A DNA stretch of 64,000 bases, taken from the NCBI GenBank assembly GCA_040506705.1, contig JBEVWG010000016.1, positions 1-64,000 on the forward strand, read 5' to 3'. Below, piece by piece: positions 8,542 to 18,091 of the stretch; position 1 is the stretch's first letter; each line of letters begins with the position of its first letter. The notes under the pieces are model-generated. The model was given only the letters and a program-made list of their open reading frames with translations, searched no databases and was not told the origin of the DNA. Source of the stretch: Thiodiazotropha sp040506705. Lineage in GTDB: Bacteria > Pseudomonadota > Gammaproteobacteria > Chromatiales > Chromatiaceae. A program made the position numbers and the translations under genes.

Positions 8542-11202
8542 TTATGCGCTATCACCCAGAGGGTCATTGCTCTCACAAGGCATGCTCATCGAAAATGTTG
8601 CACCACCCTGATCATTATTTCGGGCAGACACTTTGCCATGGTGCTTCTCAGCCACAACCTTTACGAAACTAAGACCCAGACCAACCCCTCTCGTATCGGA
8701 TAAGGCGTGGTATGAGGATTGAGTGAAGGGCAGAAAAACCTCATTCAGCTGATCCTCAGGTATGCCTGCACCCTGATCTGCAATATCACACACTACCTGA
8801 GCGGCTTCTCTATAGACACTCAAGGTTATCTGACTCTCCGGGGGGGAGAATTTGACTGCATTTTCCAGCAGGTTGAATAGTGCCCGTTCGAGCAGCCCTG
8901 GATCGCCATGCATCCAAATCTCATCTTCATCAAACTGACTCTTCAGAACGACACTATTCGCCTTAGCTTTGGTATAGATCTCATCCAGGGCGTTATAGGC
9001 AATAGTGACGAAATCAGCCTCAATAAATGATTGATCCTCTACCGCCTCCGCTCTCGCCAGACGAAGAAAGTCGTCTGCCAGCTTTAACGAACGTCGCGCC
9101 AAGGGCTCTATCGCCTCAGCCAAGTCATCTGCACTACCCTTACGTTTAATTTGCGACTGGGTCAAAGAGAGCAGTGAGGTGATAGGCGAACGAATGTCAT
9201 GGGATAAGAAGTTAAGCATCTTTGCCCTGGTGCGTTCCGATTGCTTCAGGGTGCCAATATAGGAGAGATTAATGATCATGCCATGCGTTTCAGCTTCAAC
9301 CCCGACCAGAGATTTCAACTGAACGAAGAGTTCGGTATCAGGACGACGAACAGCTTCAAAACGTACAGGCTCATTAGCCAGCATTACCTTTGTAAAAATA
9401 GCGTCCCAGGTCTCGCCACCCTGTACATCAAGAACACTTAGCAGTTGGTAGGCATCCTCCCCCAATAGCTCCTTGTCATCGCTGTGGCCTAAATAGAATG
9501 CACTCCTTGGATTAGACATCACCACCTGACCATGGCTATTGATGACCATCAACCCGTCATCCATCTGACTAACAGCATTTCGGATCAGATTGCGAAACCG
9601 TTGTATGCGTACTGTAGCCTCCCGCATCTGTTGCATTCGCAACTCGACACGCTCCAATACACTGCCCTGACTAGCCAGGGGCTTCTCAGAAAATTGATAG
9701 GCAAAGTCGCTTACCAATCGTAGAGCGCGCCCCTCAGGCACAGCATTCCGGGGCCAGGACAAACCAAGCTGCCAAAAAGTATCCGGACGCTGTACCAGGG
9801 TCCAAATCTCTGCACCGGCTCTCTGCCAATGGCCTTCAGCAAGTGAATCAAGGGGGGAACCCAGGGTTTCGCCATCACCCATCAGTTGACGACCGCTGCG
9901 GGAATCATAGACCACCCACCCCTGAAGCGGCATCAAACGGGAGAGAAACTGCATTGCTGAAGCTATATCACCAGGAGGCAGGTGAACGGGTAACAGACTC
10001 TGTTCCCGTTGCATGCGCTCTAGTTGTTCATTCAAATAGCGCACAGCCTGGTCGAGACGCCGCCAACTCCATAGCGGATAACTCAAGGTCAAACCCAGCA
10101 GTGCCGCAGAGGGAGGAAACCAGATTTCCAAGCCGCGCAACATAATCCAATTTACCAGGATAAACCCCATAACCAAAGCCACTGAAACCAAAGGGGCTGC
10201 TCGGGTTGGAAAATAGGGATAGAAGAGAAACGGTAAGACAACCACCAGGGTGCTGAGCAAAAGATGTGTGAGGTAACTTACCTGAGTGATTGTCTCACCA
10301 CTGCGTAAGCTATCCAGGATATTTGCATTTATCTCCACCCCGGGCATGGGTACGCCATATCCAGACAGCGGCGTTGGCAAAGCATCACCAATCCCAGTTG
10401 CAGTCACACCCACCAAAACGATTCGATCACGAAACAGATCAGGCAGGTAGTCGCCTTCCAACACTTGACTGTAAGAGTACCTGTTGTAATACCCCGCTGG
10501 GCCGGAGAAGGGGATTAAACGATAAGTATGCCGACTGATCACATGTACATTGGGCGCATGCTCAGTCAGTTGTTTACTCTCTACATCATACTTATCTGGA
10601 TCGAGCCAATTCAACACACTCAACATCAATTGAGGCCAGTAGGCCTGACCCAAGCCCTCAAACAGAAAGACACCACGAGCAATACCGTCAGTATCCAGCT
10701 CTATATGAACATGCCCCAAACCTGCAGCCACATTGGAGAGTGCAGGCAACGGCATGGACTCTATCAACATCCCCCCCTGGCGATGCTGTTCCAGTATCAC
10801 CGGCATGAATACACGCTCACTCGCCGCAACAGATTGAATCAGTCGAATGTCTGCCTCTGGATCCAGTCTATCCTCTTCAGCCATGAGGATATCGAACACA
10901 ATCGCTTTTGCCCCCGCTTGAGTTAATTCATCAACCAACTCCGCGTGTACCCGTCTGGACCAGGGCCATCGCCCCAAAGCCTTGAGGCTTTTTTCATCTA
11001 TCGCGACAATCACGATATCATCGGAAGCAGGAACTGACTTACCCCCCATCTGCAGGTCATACAGAAGATGATCCCAGCGCAACAACCAACCACTGGCTGC
11101 AAAAAATGCAGTAAACAATAGCAAAATCAAGGCACTTCTAACCGACTCTGAAAAGCCGCCACGACCTCTTTTAACTGCTGTTGTTTGCCTGGGATTCGAC
11201 AT
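8542..11202 (-). CDS. CHASE2-domain sensor histidine kinase
   Basis: This 886-residue membrane kinase has an N-terminal transmembrane helix (about 22-42), a periplasmic CHASE2 domain (about 45-300, with VIVAIDEKSL and GRWPWSR), three closely spaced helices (about 308-380), a PAS-like region (about 540-650), a HisKA domain with phospho-acceptor H668 in FLSHDIRSP, and a HATPase domain with N781, DQGAGIP (809-815) and GVGLGL (839-844). All catalytic boxes are intact. It is the third gene of a minus-strand set with an OmpR-type response regulator and a FecR/LysM protein. The natural pairing is phosphotransfer from H668 to D51 of that regulator (inference). The CHASE2 ligand is unknown. Confidence 0.95.
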   Translation of the reverse strand: MSNPRQTTAVKRGRGGFSESVRSALILLLFTAFFAASGWLLRWDHLLYDLQMGGKSVPASDDIVIVAIDEKSLKALGRWPWSRRVHAELVDELTQAGAKAIVFDILMAEEDRLDPEADIRLIQSVAASERVFMPVILEQHRQGGMLIESMPLPALSNVAAGLGHVHIELDTDGIARGVFLFEGLGQAYWPQLMLSVLNWLDPDKYDVESKQLTEHAPNVHVISRHTYRLIPFSGPAGYYNRYSYSQVLEGDYLPDLFRDRIVLVGVTATGIGDALPTPLSGYGVPMPGVEINANILDSLRSGETITQVSYLTHLLLSTLVVVLPFLFYPYFPTRAAPLVSVALVMGFILVNWIMLRGLEIWFPPSAALLGLTLSYPLWSWRRLDQAVRYLNEQLERMQREQSLLPVHLPPGDIASAMQFLSRLMPLQGWVVYDSRSGRQLMGDGETLGSPLDSLAEGHWQRAGAEIWTLVQRPDTFWQLGLSWPRNAVPEGRALRLVSDFAYQFSEKPLASQGSVLERVELRMQQMREATVRIQRFRNLIRNAVSQMDDGLMVINSHGQVVMSNPRSAFYLGHSDDKELLGEDAYQLLSVLDVQGGETWDAIFTKVMLANEPVRFEAVRRPDTELFVQLKSLVGVEAETHGMIINLSYIGTLKQSERTRAKMLNFLSHDIRSPITSLLSLTQSQIKRKGSADDLAEAIEPLARRSLKLADDFLRLARAEAVEDQSFIEADFVTIAYNALDEIYTKAKANSVVLKSQFDEDEIWMHGDPGLLERALFNLLENAVKFSPPESQITLSVYREAAQVVCDIADQGAGIPEDQLNEVFLPFTQSSYHALSDTRGVGLGLSFVKVVAEKHHGKVSARNNDQGGATFSMSMPCESNDPLGDSA

Positions 11203-11289
11203 GGTTCCGTTTTAATATGGACTTTCTAATGGTGACTGAAATAAGAGGATAAAGGAGAGACTCTCTGCAGAAAGTCAATTTACATAGGC

Positions 11290-12687
11290 TCAATACCAAC
11301 CGGGAATCTCAAGGAGGTAGCTATTGGATAGAAGCCCCCCATCCCTATCTTCTATCAGAGCCTCAACAGCGACATAGTAGCGTCCCGGACCAGGAGAACT
11401 GGTGCTGAACCCTTGATCGAAGGAGAGCCGTTCGAAGAGAATATCATTGAGTGCCTGGTCGCGAGCCAGTATGAACCGATATGCCCAGGCTGCTTCAGTT
11501 GCCGTCCACTCGAAGGCTACTCCTTGCTGAAAAAACCTGGGTTTTTTCATCGTTGGCGCTTTTGATATGGGGGCTGCAACCGGTGGGCTCTGGTGAACCG
11601 GTTGAACATCGAAATGAAAGTCTATTTCACCCTCCATACCCTCCAATCCCAGAGCATCGATACCTCGCAAGGAAAATGAGTAATCCCCTGTTGTCATAAG
11701 CGGCAGTTCAACCTGATTAGAATGAGTAACGCCTACTGACAGGATCACTTGATCATGATCTTTTAACTGATATCGATAGTCGACTGCTTCAGCCAATTGA
11801 GGCCACTCGAGCAGCAGTGCATGATCATGCTTTTCCATACTCAAATGTTTCATATCTGGTTCCGGCAGGAGTTTTCGGGGTTCAGATGGCGCTTCTCCTG
11901 ACTTAACAAGAGTACCCTCCCCCTGTTTCACAAACACTGATTCCCCTTGAGCTGAAACCTCGACTTCACCGTCAGTGACTTCACTACGTGTCAGAACATC
12001 GTCCGCATCAGCTGAAATTCGAAAATCAGTTCCCCTCACAACGGTAACTGCTGAGGGAGTATGTATCTCATATCGGGACTCTGGACGTTTAAATGGCGTC
12101 ACTCGGTTTTCCACCCGCCCACGCTGTAATCGTATGCGGGTATCCAGCATGCCTATGCCTTCATAAGATGAGAGCGCATCAAAAAGAACCTCGCTGGACT
12201 CTCCTACGAGTAGCACTGACTTATCAGCAAACAACAACGAGACTGCAGACCTGGCCCCGGTAATGATTCGATCACCCGCTTTGAGAATAGCCCCAGCCAC
12301 GACCACTTCCGAGAGACTGGAGGCGCGACGTGTAACAGTCGCTTCACCAAACACATAATTGACTTCAACACCGGCCAGCTGATCCTTCATCCAATCGATG
12401 GGAACCCGGATTTCTGTTCCCACCGGGATCTCTCGATCCTTCTCGATACCATTAAAAACCTGCAACTGCTCCGGGGTGAATTCCGGTTTGAGAAAACGCT
12501 CCTTTACCAGAGTCAGGTTTTCACCTTCATGTAGCCGATAGATCCAATCCTCTGACCAGGCCTGGTTGGAATATAGGGCACACAGGAGAGAGAGTACCCC
12601 AGCGACTCTGACAATTGACCACAACTTGGACAGAGTAGTGTTGATACAACTGGGGAAATTATTTTTAAAGGTATGATTTTCAGGCAT
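11290..12687 (-). CDS. LysM and FecR domain envelope protein
   Basis: This 465-residue protein has an N-terminal hydrophobic segment (about residues 24-44) ending near NQAWSE, consistent with a signal peptide or anchor. A LysM-like peptidoglycan-binding region follows (about 48-105, YRLHEGENLTLVKERF). Next is a FecR domain (about 130-250, with VVAGAILKAGDRIITGARSA and RGTDFRISAD), then two beta-rich fibronectin-like stretches at the C-terminus. FecR domains of this kind usually sense or relay envelope signals rather than iron specifically. It lies between the response regulator (180 bases upstream) and the CHASE2 kinase (87 bases downstream), which suggests a periplasmic sensory partner of the kinase. 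Confidence 0.9.
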   Translation of the reverse strand: MPENHTFKNNFPSCINTTLSKLWSIVRVAGVLSLLCALYSNQAWSEDWIYRLHEGENLTLVKERFLKPEFTPEQLQVFNGIEKDREIPVGTEIRVPIDWMKDQLAGVEVNYVFGEATVTRRASSLSEVVVAGAILKAGDRIITGARSAVSLLFADKSVLLVGESSEVLFDALSSYEGIGMLDTRIRLQRGRVENRVTPFKRPESRYEIHTPSAVTVVRGTDFRISADADDVLTRSEVTDGEVEVSAQGESVFVKQGEGTLVKSGEAPSEPRKLLPEPDMKHLSMEKHDHALLLEWPQLAEAVDYRYQLKDHDQVILSVGVTHSNQVELPLMTTGDYSFSLRGIDALGLEGMEGEIDFHFDVQPVHQSPPVAAPISKAPTMKKPRFFQQGVAFEWTATEAAWAYRFILARDQALNDILFERLSFDQGFSTSSPGPGRYYVAVEALIEDRDGGLLSNSYLLEIPGWY

Positions 12688-12867
12688 CAGCCGATTTCAT
12701 CCACATAACGCTGCTTTAATTCAGATCCTGACTAAAACGCCCAAAGCAAAAAAATTCAAGGTACGACTAACAACCGAATCGAAACAACCTCATTCAGTGT
12801 TCAATTCAAATCCGTGAAATCTTCCTGTAATCCTTCAGAAAGAATCAAGTGTGGTGAATTGGCTAAT

Positions 12868-13554
12868 TCACTCTTCGCCTTCAAGCTGCTCAAGACGATA
12901 CCCCTGATGATAAACTGCTTTCAAGCGCCATCCATTTTCTGGGCTCAAACCCAATTTTCTACGCAAACGGCTTATATGAGTATCAACTGTTCGGGTCATC
13001 AATCCAGGCCCAAATCCCCATATACTCTCCAAAAGATGATCTCTCGACAGCAGTCGACCGATATTGCTAAACAGCATCCAGGCCAGTTGAAACTCCTTTT
13101 CTGTCATTTCAACAGGAACATCTTTCAAGGTAAGGGTTTTATTCTCTTTATTCAGAGTAAAATCAGAGATCCGAATCAAATCTCTTCGACCGCTATGACG
13201 TCTGACCAACGCTTTGATGCGGGCCAGCATAACTTCTCGATTAACCGGTTTTGCCAGATAGTCATCAGCACCCTTGTCGAGGGCTTCAATAATATCCTGC
13301 TCCCCATCTCGATGGGTAATAAAAAAGACAGGTAGATCCCACTCTCGATCCTCCCTCAACCAGGAGAGCACCTCAACACCACTTTTTCCAGGTAACTCCC
13401 AATCCATTATCAACAAATCGTATGTCTCATGGCGAAGCTCGTGCATAAATGCCTCAGCATTATCGAACACTCGACAGACGTATCCCTCTGCCTCAAGCCA
13501 CTCCTTCATTACACCCGATTGTACTTTGTCGTCTTCCAAATAGGCTATACGCAT
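12868..13554 (-). CDS. OmpR-family response regulator
   Basis: The product is 228 residues from MRIAYLEDDK; an upstream in-frame start would add eight residues (MLHGWEQP) but does not fit the family. The receiver domain shows acidic D8-D9, phospho-acceptor D51 in LLIMDWELPG, T80 in FFIT and K102 in YLAKPVN. The winged-helix effector domain covers about 130-225, with RTVDTHISRLRRKLG as the recognition helix region. It is the first gene of the regulator/FecR/CHASE2-kinase set and is probably phosphorylated by that kinase. Confidence 0.95.
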   Translation of the reverse strand: MRIAYLEDDKVQSGVMKEWLEAEGYVCRVFDNAEAFMHELRHETYDLLIMDWELPGKSGVEVLSWLREDREWDLPVFFITHRDGEQDIIEALDKGADDYLAKPVNREVMLARIKALVRRHSGRRDLIRISDFTLNKENKTLTLKDVPVEMTEKEFQLAWMLFSNIGRLLSRDHLLESIWGFGPGLMTRTVDTHISRLRRKLGLSPENGWRLKAVYHQGYRLEQLEGEE

Positions 13555-13997
13555 GGGCTGCTCCCATCCATGCAACACGCCTGCGCGCGGAATTGGCGTA
13601 TTGCGAAACGACTACTATAGGCGCAGGGTAACGCCACTATGTTGCTATTTTTTATATCTACAGCCCCATATGAGTCATTTAAACCCTGAATCCAAATTAA
13701 CCCCTCTGTCATATTATTCGCTATTCCTTCACAATGAAACCACTAGGGGCTGTTAACACTAATTAAACCGGCAGTGTCAGCAGAAGAGTAACTCCTATCC
13801 TGATCCATATGCATCCATATGAGATCCCAAGTCGCAACGGTCAGTCATCAGTATCTGATATACCTACCAGCTGCCGGATCACCACACTGACGCTCCTGTA
13901 AAAGCTGCAATCCCGAGCCAGTTGGCAAACCACCAACCAGCCCGGAAAAGCTGCAAATCTCAAGTGAGATCGATTTAATCCTTTCAATCCGAGCTTA
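13555..13997. other. Gene-free stretch, no strong signal
   Basis: No credible gene was found between the response regulator start and the OmpA-family stop. The stretch must contain the promoter of the regulator. An 11-base direct repeat AAAAGCTGCAA occurs at 13900-13910 and 13946-13956, downstream of the OmpA-family gene. No clear terminator is visible. Confidence 0.5.
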
Positions 13998-14819
13998 CTA
14001 GTTCAATCCCAACTCAACCCTACGATTCTGAGCCCGGCCTTCAGATGTCTTGTTATCTGCTACAGGCGAAGCTTCACCCATCCCTTTGGTTGAAATCATC
14101 CCCTGATCCACACCTTGGGCAATCAGCGCATCAGCAACAGCCTTCGCTCGCTTTTCAGATAACACCTGGTTATAACTTGCAGCACCACTGGAATCGGTAT
14201 AACCGACAACCTCTATAGCTTTGATATCACTTCGGGATTTCAGAGATGCGGCGACTCGTTCGATAACACCACTGTAATCACTGCCAATCCGGTCACTATT
14301 CAATTCAAACTGGATATTCTGCAACACAATTTTTACTGCACAACCGTCAGGTGTGACAGTTGCACCATTAGGGGTATTCGGACACTTATCCTGACTGTCA
14401 GCAACGCCATCCCCATCGCTATCCAACTCACAACCCGCGGCGTCGACCTTGATCCCTGAGGGGGTACCAGGACATTTATCATCTACGTCAACAACACCAT
14501 CGCCATCACTATCAAGGGGACACCCCTTGGCATCGACCTTTACACCGGCCGCTGTACCGGGACAATTATCAAGGCTGTCGACAACACCATCACCATCTGC
14601 ATCACCCTCTTTAACTGCCATCTCAACTTCAGGTTCACCAAAGCAGCCGCTCTCCTGGTTCGCCTTGTCACGAAAAGATGTTGTCCAGCATTCACCTGAA
14701 CCTGTGCGCCAAACCGAGCCTGCCGCATCGTAAGCCAATCCCTTTTCAGCACTAACCTGACCACTGAAAAGAACCGGCAATATGGCCAAGGCCAGGGTGC
14801 ACTTAATTTGCTTCTTCAT
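13998..14819 (-). CDS. OmpA-family protein with TSP3 calcium-type repeats
   Basis: This 273-residue protein has a clear signal peptide (MKKQIKCTLALAILPVLFSG, cleavage probably after VSA). A short cysteine-containing segment follows, then three thrombospondin-3-like repeats of the form DxDGDGVxDxxDxCPGTxxG (about residues 72-160) that in the family bind calcium. The C-terminal OmpA domain (about 165-273) has EVVGYTDSSG and GRAQNRRVEL, the non-covalent peptidoglycan-binding signature. It probably tethers the outer membrane to the wall; there is no N-terminal beta-barrel of the E. coli OmpA kind. It follows the MscS gene on the same strand (42-base gap), and both serve envelope integrity. Confidence 0.93.
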   Translation of the reverse strand: MKKQIKCTLALAILPVLFSGQVSAEKGLAYDAAGSVWRTGSGECWTTSFRDKANQESGCFGEPEVEMAVKEGDADGDGVVDSLDNCPGTAAGVKVDAKGCPLDSDGDGVVDVDDKCPGTPSGIKVDAAGCELDSDGDGVADSQDKCPNTPNGATVTPDGCAVKIVLQNIQFELNSDRIGSDYSGVIERVAASLKSRSDIKAIEVVGYTDSSGAASYNQVLSEKRAKAVADALIAQGVDQGMISTKGMGEASPVADNKTSEGRAQNRRVELGLN

Positions 14820-14861
14820 ATAAATATACCTCAGTTGCTTTCATCTAAGACCACCCAGATA

Positions 14862-15680
14862 TCAGGCAGCACTCTGTTGAATCATGTGAATGTCTCTTTG
14901 CGGATAAGGGAAACTGATCCCCTGTTGATCGAATTGAGTCTTGATTGCCTCGAGCAGGGCAGCTCTGGTTGTCCAGTAGTCACCAGACTTAACCCAGGGT
15001 CTTACAGCAAAATCAACGCTGCTCTCACCCAACTCCAGCAGCATGATGGTAGGCGCAGGATCTTTAAGCACGGTTTCATCCGCTTTCAAGATCTGCTCGA
15101 TTAAATCCCTTGCTTTCTTGATATCGTCGTCATAACCAATACCGATGACCAAGTCGATCCGACGGGTTTCACGAGCTGAGTAGTTGATGATCGTGCCACT
15201 GTAGATCTGTGCATTGGGCATGGTGATTTCACGGTTATCACCAGTCTTGAGCACACTATGAAAAATACGAATATCCTCGACCACACCGGATACACCACCA
15301 GCTTCTATGAAATCACCGAGCTTGAAGGGGCGGAATATAATCAGCATCACCCCAGCAGCAAAACTGGCCAGAGAATCTTTCAGAGCCAAACCAACAGCCA
15401 AGCCGGCAGCACCAAGAATGGCCAATGCAGAAGTCGTGTTGACACCCAGCTGTTCTAATGCGGCAAGCACCACAACTGCCAGCAAGGCAGTATTGACAAT
15501 ATTTCCCAAAAAGCTGACGAGCATCTGGTCGACATCGCTTTTGGTCATGATTTTACGCATCGTATTTGTCAATGCCTTCGCTATCCAGCGACCGATAATA
15601 AATACCAGTAGTGCCATGACAAATTTTGTGCCCCAAGGAATAACATATGTATTCATCAGAGTGTCAATTGATATATCCAC
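14862..15680 (-). CDS. mscS: Small-conductance mechanosensitive channel, MscS family
   Basis: The 272-residue protein matches minimal MscS (286 in E. coli). Three transmembrane helices are visible: about 15-35, 58-78, and the pore helix about 86-120 with GAAGLAVGLALKDSL. The glycine and alanine pattern of the pore helix and the following FRPFKLGDFIEAGG are family hallmarks. The cytoplasmic beta domain follows, including NREITMPNAQIYSGTIINYS. It opens under membrane tension to release solutes during hypo-osmotic shock. It is probably the first gene of a two-gene unit with the OmpA-family gene. Confidence 0.95.
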   Translation of the reverse strand: MDISIDTLMNTYVIPWGTKFVMALLVFIIGRWIAKALTNTMRKIMTKSDVDQMLVSFLGNIVNTALLAVVVLAALEQLGVNTTSALAILGAAGLAVGLALKDSLASFAAGVMLIIFRPFKLGDFIEAGGVSGVVEDIRIFHSVLKTGDNREITMPNAQIYSGTIINYSARETRRIDLVIGIGYDDDIKKARDLIEQILKADETVLKDPAPTIMLLELGESSVDFAVRPWVKSGDYWTTRAALLEAIKTQFDQQGISFPYPQRDIHMIQQSAA

Positions 15681-15966
15681 GTTTTCTCTCCCAAACAGTT
15701 TTTCGTTGTTAGTTAAAAATCGATCACAGGCGGATTATTGATCGCCAATCCTGCCAATCCAGCAACATCTATTTACCAGATAATCGCTTTTGATTTCCCA
15801 CTTAATAGACGGGTTATAAACAGATCCTTCCTCATTTGAACTATACCTTGTGAATAAAGCCCCTTCCCTCTAGTAAGCAACAACAGTATGGTTCCGCAGC
15901 TTAGGTAAGATACCCCTAGGAATAAAGCGACTACCTGTGAAGAATTGTAAACTTACTTATTCTGGG
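15681..15966. other. Gene-free stretch upstream of mscS
   Basis: No gene, tRNA or strong hairpin is visible. It separates the divergent mscS and MTH1187-type genes and should contain the mscS promoter on the minus strand. The adjoining 15967-16221 is a repeat element. Confidence 0.5.
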
Positions 15967-16221
15967 CTAGTGGGCCGCTTGCTAAATTCGGTAACCCTCA
16001 ACCGCACCACAAGCGCCATGAGCAAGGCATGGGAGCAAGACTAGCGGTTGCTAATTTAAATGAGCAAACACCGCCATTTGGCTTGTGGTACAGTCCAAAG
16101 GGAGCCCCGCTACTGGGCCAATGCTGCGTTGCACTGCTTGGGAGGACATGCCATTCCCGACGACGTGCACCTTGCCTTAGCCCAGTAGCGGAGCTCTGAG
16201 TGGTACCAAGCGGCCTACTAG
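15967..16221. mobile_element. Diverged CTAG-bounded palindromic element (copy C)
   Basis: The ends are 15-base inverted repeats with one mismatch: CTAGTGGGCCGCTTG (15967-15981) and CAAGCGGCCTACTAG (16207-16221). Inside is a stem of two 17-base arms with one mismatch (16102-16118 and 16180-16196). The loop of that stem shares a CTGCGTTG...TGCCATTCCC pattern with copies at 29612 and 63169, so this is a diverged relative of that family. No coding capacity is seen. Confidence 0.75.
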
Positions 16222-16430
16222 ATTGTCCGTTAAAGGCTTCAGAATCAAAAAAAAAGGTTCAAACAGTCGATTTGATTCCTGCTCAAAAAATCGTGCAGCA
16301 TATCAACAGACCATCCGTAACAAAAAGTTTTTACAGTAAATCGCGTATTTCCCGCACACTTACTGCAATAAACACCATTTCCAAGGAAATTAAGCTACGC
16401 TTTTTTTTAAATACTTATTAAGGTTGACCA

Positions 16431-16745
16431 ATGTCAGTGTTATTAGAATTCAGTATCTTTCCACTGGACCAGGGGGAGAGCGTAAGCAGGGAAGTTAGTC
16501 AGGTAATCGACATGATCAGGAAGAGCGGCATCAACTATCAACTGACTGCGATGGGAACACTGATCGAAACCGACAGGGTGAACCAGGCCTTGGAGGTTGT
16601 GGAAAAAGCCACCGAGTTGCTCAATGGTGCGGGCTGCAATCGTATCTATACCGCGATAAAAATGGATATCCGTGTTGGACAAAACAATCGCCTGGAGTCA
16701 AAGAGACAATCTATCGAGGCGCATATTGGTGAGATAAAAACATAG
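16431..16745 (+). CDS. MTH1187-family thiamine-binding-like protein
   Basis: This 104-residue protein belongs to the DUF77/MTH1187 family, whose compact ferredoxin-like fold in several members binds thiamine or its hydroxymethylpyrimidine part. Family features are the N-terminal FSIFPLDQGESVSREV strand and helix, YQLTAMGTLIE, and a helix with VVEKATELL. It has AAGG seven bases before the ATG. There is no adjacent thiamine gene and no TPP riboswitch in the leader, so its role in this cell is open. It precedes the HugZ-like gene by 68 bases on the same strand. Confidence 0.85.
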   Translation: MSVLLEFSIFPLDQGESVSREVSQVIDMIRKSGINYQLTAMGTLIETDRVNQALEVVEKATELLNGAGCNRIYTAIKMDIRVGQNNRLESKRQSIEAHIGEIKT

Positions 16746-16813
16746 CAAGCCGCTATATACTCAGGCAGACCTGAGAATAGAGACAGACCTTCCACTGAGA
16801 CTATGAGAACAAT

Positions 16814-17515
16814 ATGAACAACGAAACCTCATCAGAAGACCTGCTGCAGAGTATTCACAGACTTTGGAGTGAAAGTTTTAGTGGTATTTTATCCACCCAC
16901 TCCACAAAATTCCCCGGCTACCCATTCGGCTCTCTACTGCCGATCTGCCGTGATCCAAAGGGTAACCCTTTGCTCTTAATCTCTCATTTGGCTCAACACA
17001 CCAGAAACCTCGATGCTAATCCCCTATGTTCGCTAACGCTCAGTGAAACAGGGGAAGGTGATGTTCAGCAATTGACCCGATTGACCTGTCTGGCCAAAGC
17101 TGAACCCATCAATTCAACATCAGCTTCAGAACGCTATTTTCGCTACTACCCCACTGCTCGACGTTATCAGAAGGAGTTAAACTTCAACTTCTACCGACTC
17201 ACCATTCAACAATACTATTTCATCGGTGGTTTCGGATCGGCACGCTGGTTCGATGCTAGTCGTATACAGCCACTCGCACCCTATTCGACATCCGAAGAAT
17301 CAGAAGCACTGTTTCAGCTGAATGCTCATGACCACCAACTGCTCAATCGTTATCTGCAGAGGCAGGGGATTAAACCTACATCGTCACCCCTGGAAGCAAT
17401 TGGCGCAGACCCACTAGGGTTGGATTTTCGCGAGGGAGAGCACCTGCGTCGCATTCATATGACTCAACCCTGCGAAAATATAGCCGAGTTTATTCAGAGA
17501 ATAGAGGCAGATTAA
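16814..17515 (+). CDS. HugZ-like pyridoxamine-phosphate-oxidase-fold protein
   Basis: The 233-residue protein has an N-terminal split-barrel FMN or heme-binding fold (about 10-155; GYPFGSLLPICRDPKGNPLL and LISHLAQHTRNLDANP) and a C-terminal DUF2470-like domain (about 165-233; ADPLGLDFREGEHLRRIHM). HugZ family members degrade heme to recover iron, but many relatives have no proven activity. No heme transport gene lies nearby. The ribosome site is weak. It sits 105 bases before the DsrC/TusE homologue on the same strand. Confidence 0.85.
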   Translation: MNNETSSEDLLQSIHRLWSESFSGILSTHSTKFPGYPFGSLLPICRDPKGNPLLLISHLAQHTRNLDANPLCSLTLSETGEGDVQQLTRLTCLAKAEPINSTSASERYFRYYPTARRYQKELNFNFYRLTIQQYYFIGGFGSARWFDASRIQPLAPYSTSEESEALFQLNAHDHQLLNRYLQRQGIKPTSSPLEAIGADPLGLDFREGEHLRRIHMTQPCENIAEFIQRIEAD

Positions 17516-17619
17516 TCTAATCCCTTACAAAATTAAGGGTAGATAACCAGACCCCGTTGCCCTTAAACTCCTCACCAAGCAATAACCAACCATTTCACTT
17601 GGTAATAGGAGCAGTACAA

Positions 17620-17919
17620 ATGAGCACACAAATCCCAGAACGCGATGGAGATGGCTATCTCACTGATATGAATGAATGGAGCCCAGAAATAGCACATGCG
17701 ATGGCCGTTGAGGATGAGTACGAAATCACTGATGAGAAGTGGCAGCAGATTCTGAAAGCGCGTGAGTACTACAATGAATTCAACGTAGTACCTCCGATTC
17801 GCAAGTTCTCCAAATATCTTGGCGAGGACAAGAAGGCGATGTTTGAGCTATGGCTTACCGGCCCAATGAAACCAATCACAAAATATGGCGGCCTCCCAAA
17901 GCCAACAGGCTGCGTATAG
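17620..17919 (+). CDS. DsrC/TusE-family sulfur-carrier homologue with one C-terminal cysteine
   Basis: From the ATG at 17620 (AGGAG upstream) the protein has 99 residues; a further upstream in-frame start lacks family similarity. Family features are RDGDGYLTDMNEWSPE (8-23), YYNEFNVVPPIR (50-61) and the C-terminal arm LPKPTGCV. The penultimate C98 is present, corresponding to CysA. At the position of the second DsrC cysteine, eleven residues earlier, there is T87. It therefore cannot form the DsrC intramolecular trisulfide. It could be a TusE-type relay for tRNA 2-thiouridine synthesis or a regulatory DsrC paralogue. No tusBCD or dsr genes are adjacent. Confidence 0.92.
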   Translation: MSTQIPERDGDGYLTDMNEWSPEIAHAMAVEDEYEITDEKWQQILKAREYYNEFNVVPPIRKFSKYLGEDKKAMFELWLTGPMKPITKYGGLPKPTGCV

Positions 17920-18091
17920 CCCGGCCGGGAGATTACAGATGACCATTGGTGATACCATTAATTGATACGGCCTATCAGCCCCTGACGCAAGCTATCAGTG
18001 GTCATTGCGTAATCTTGGTTTAAGCACTTTACTGGATCAGCGAACCCCTTGCGGGGTACACTTGTGCGGTTTTAGCCTGTGGAGTAGCAGT

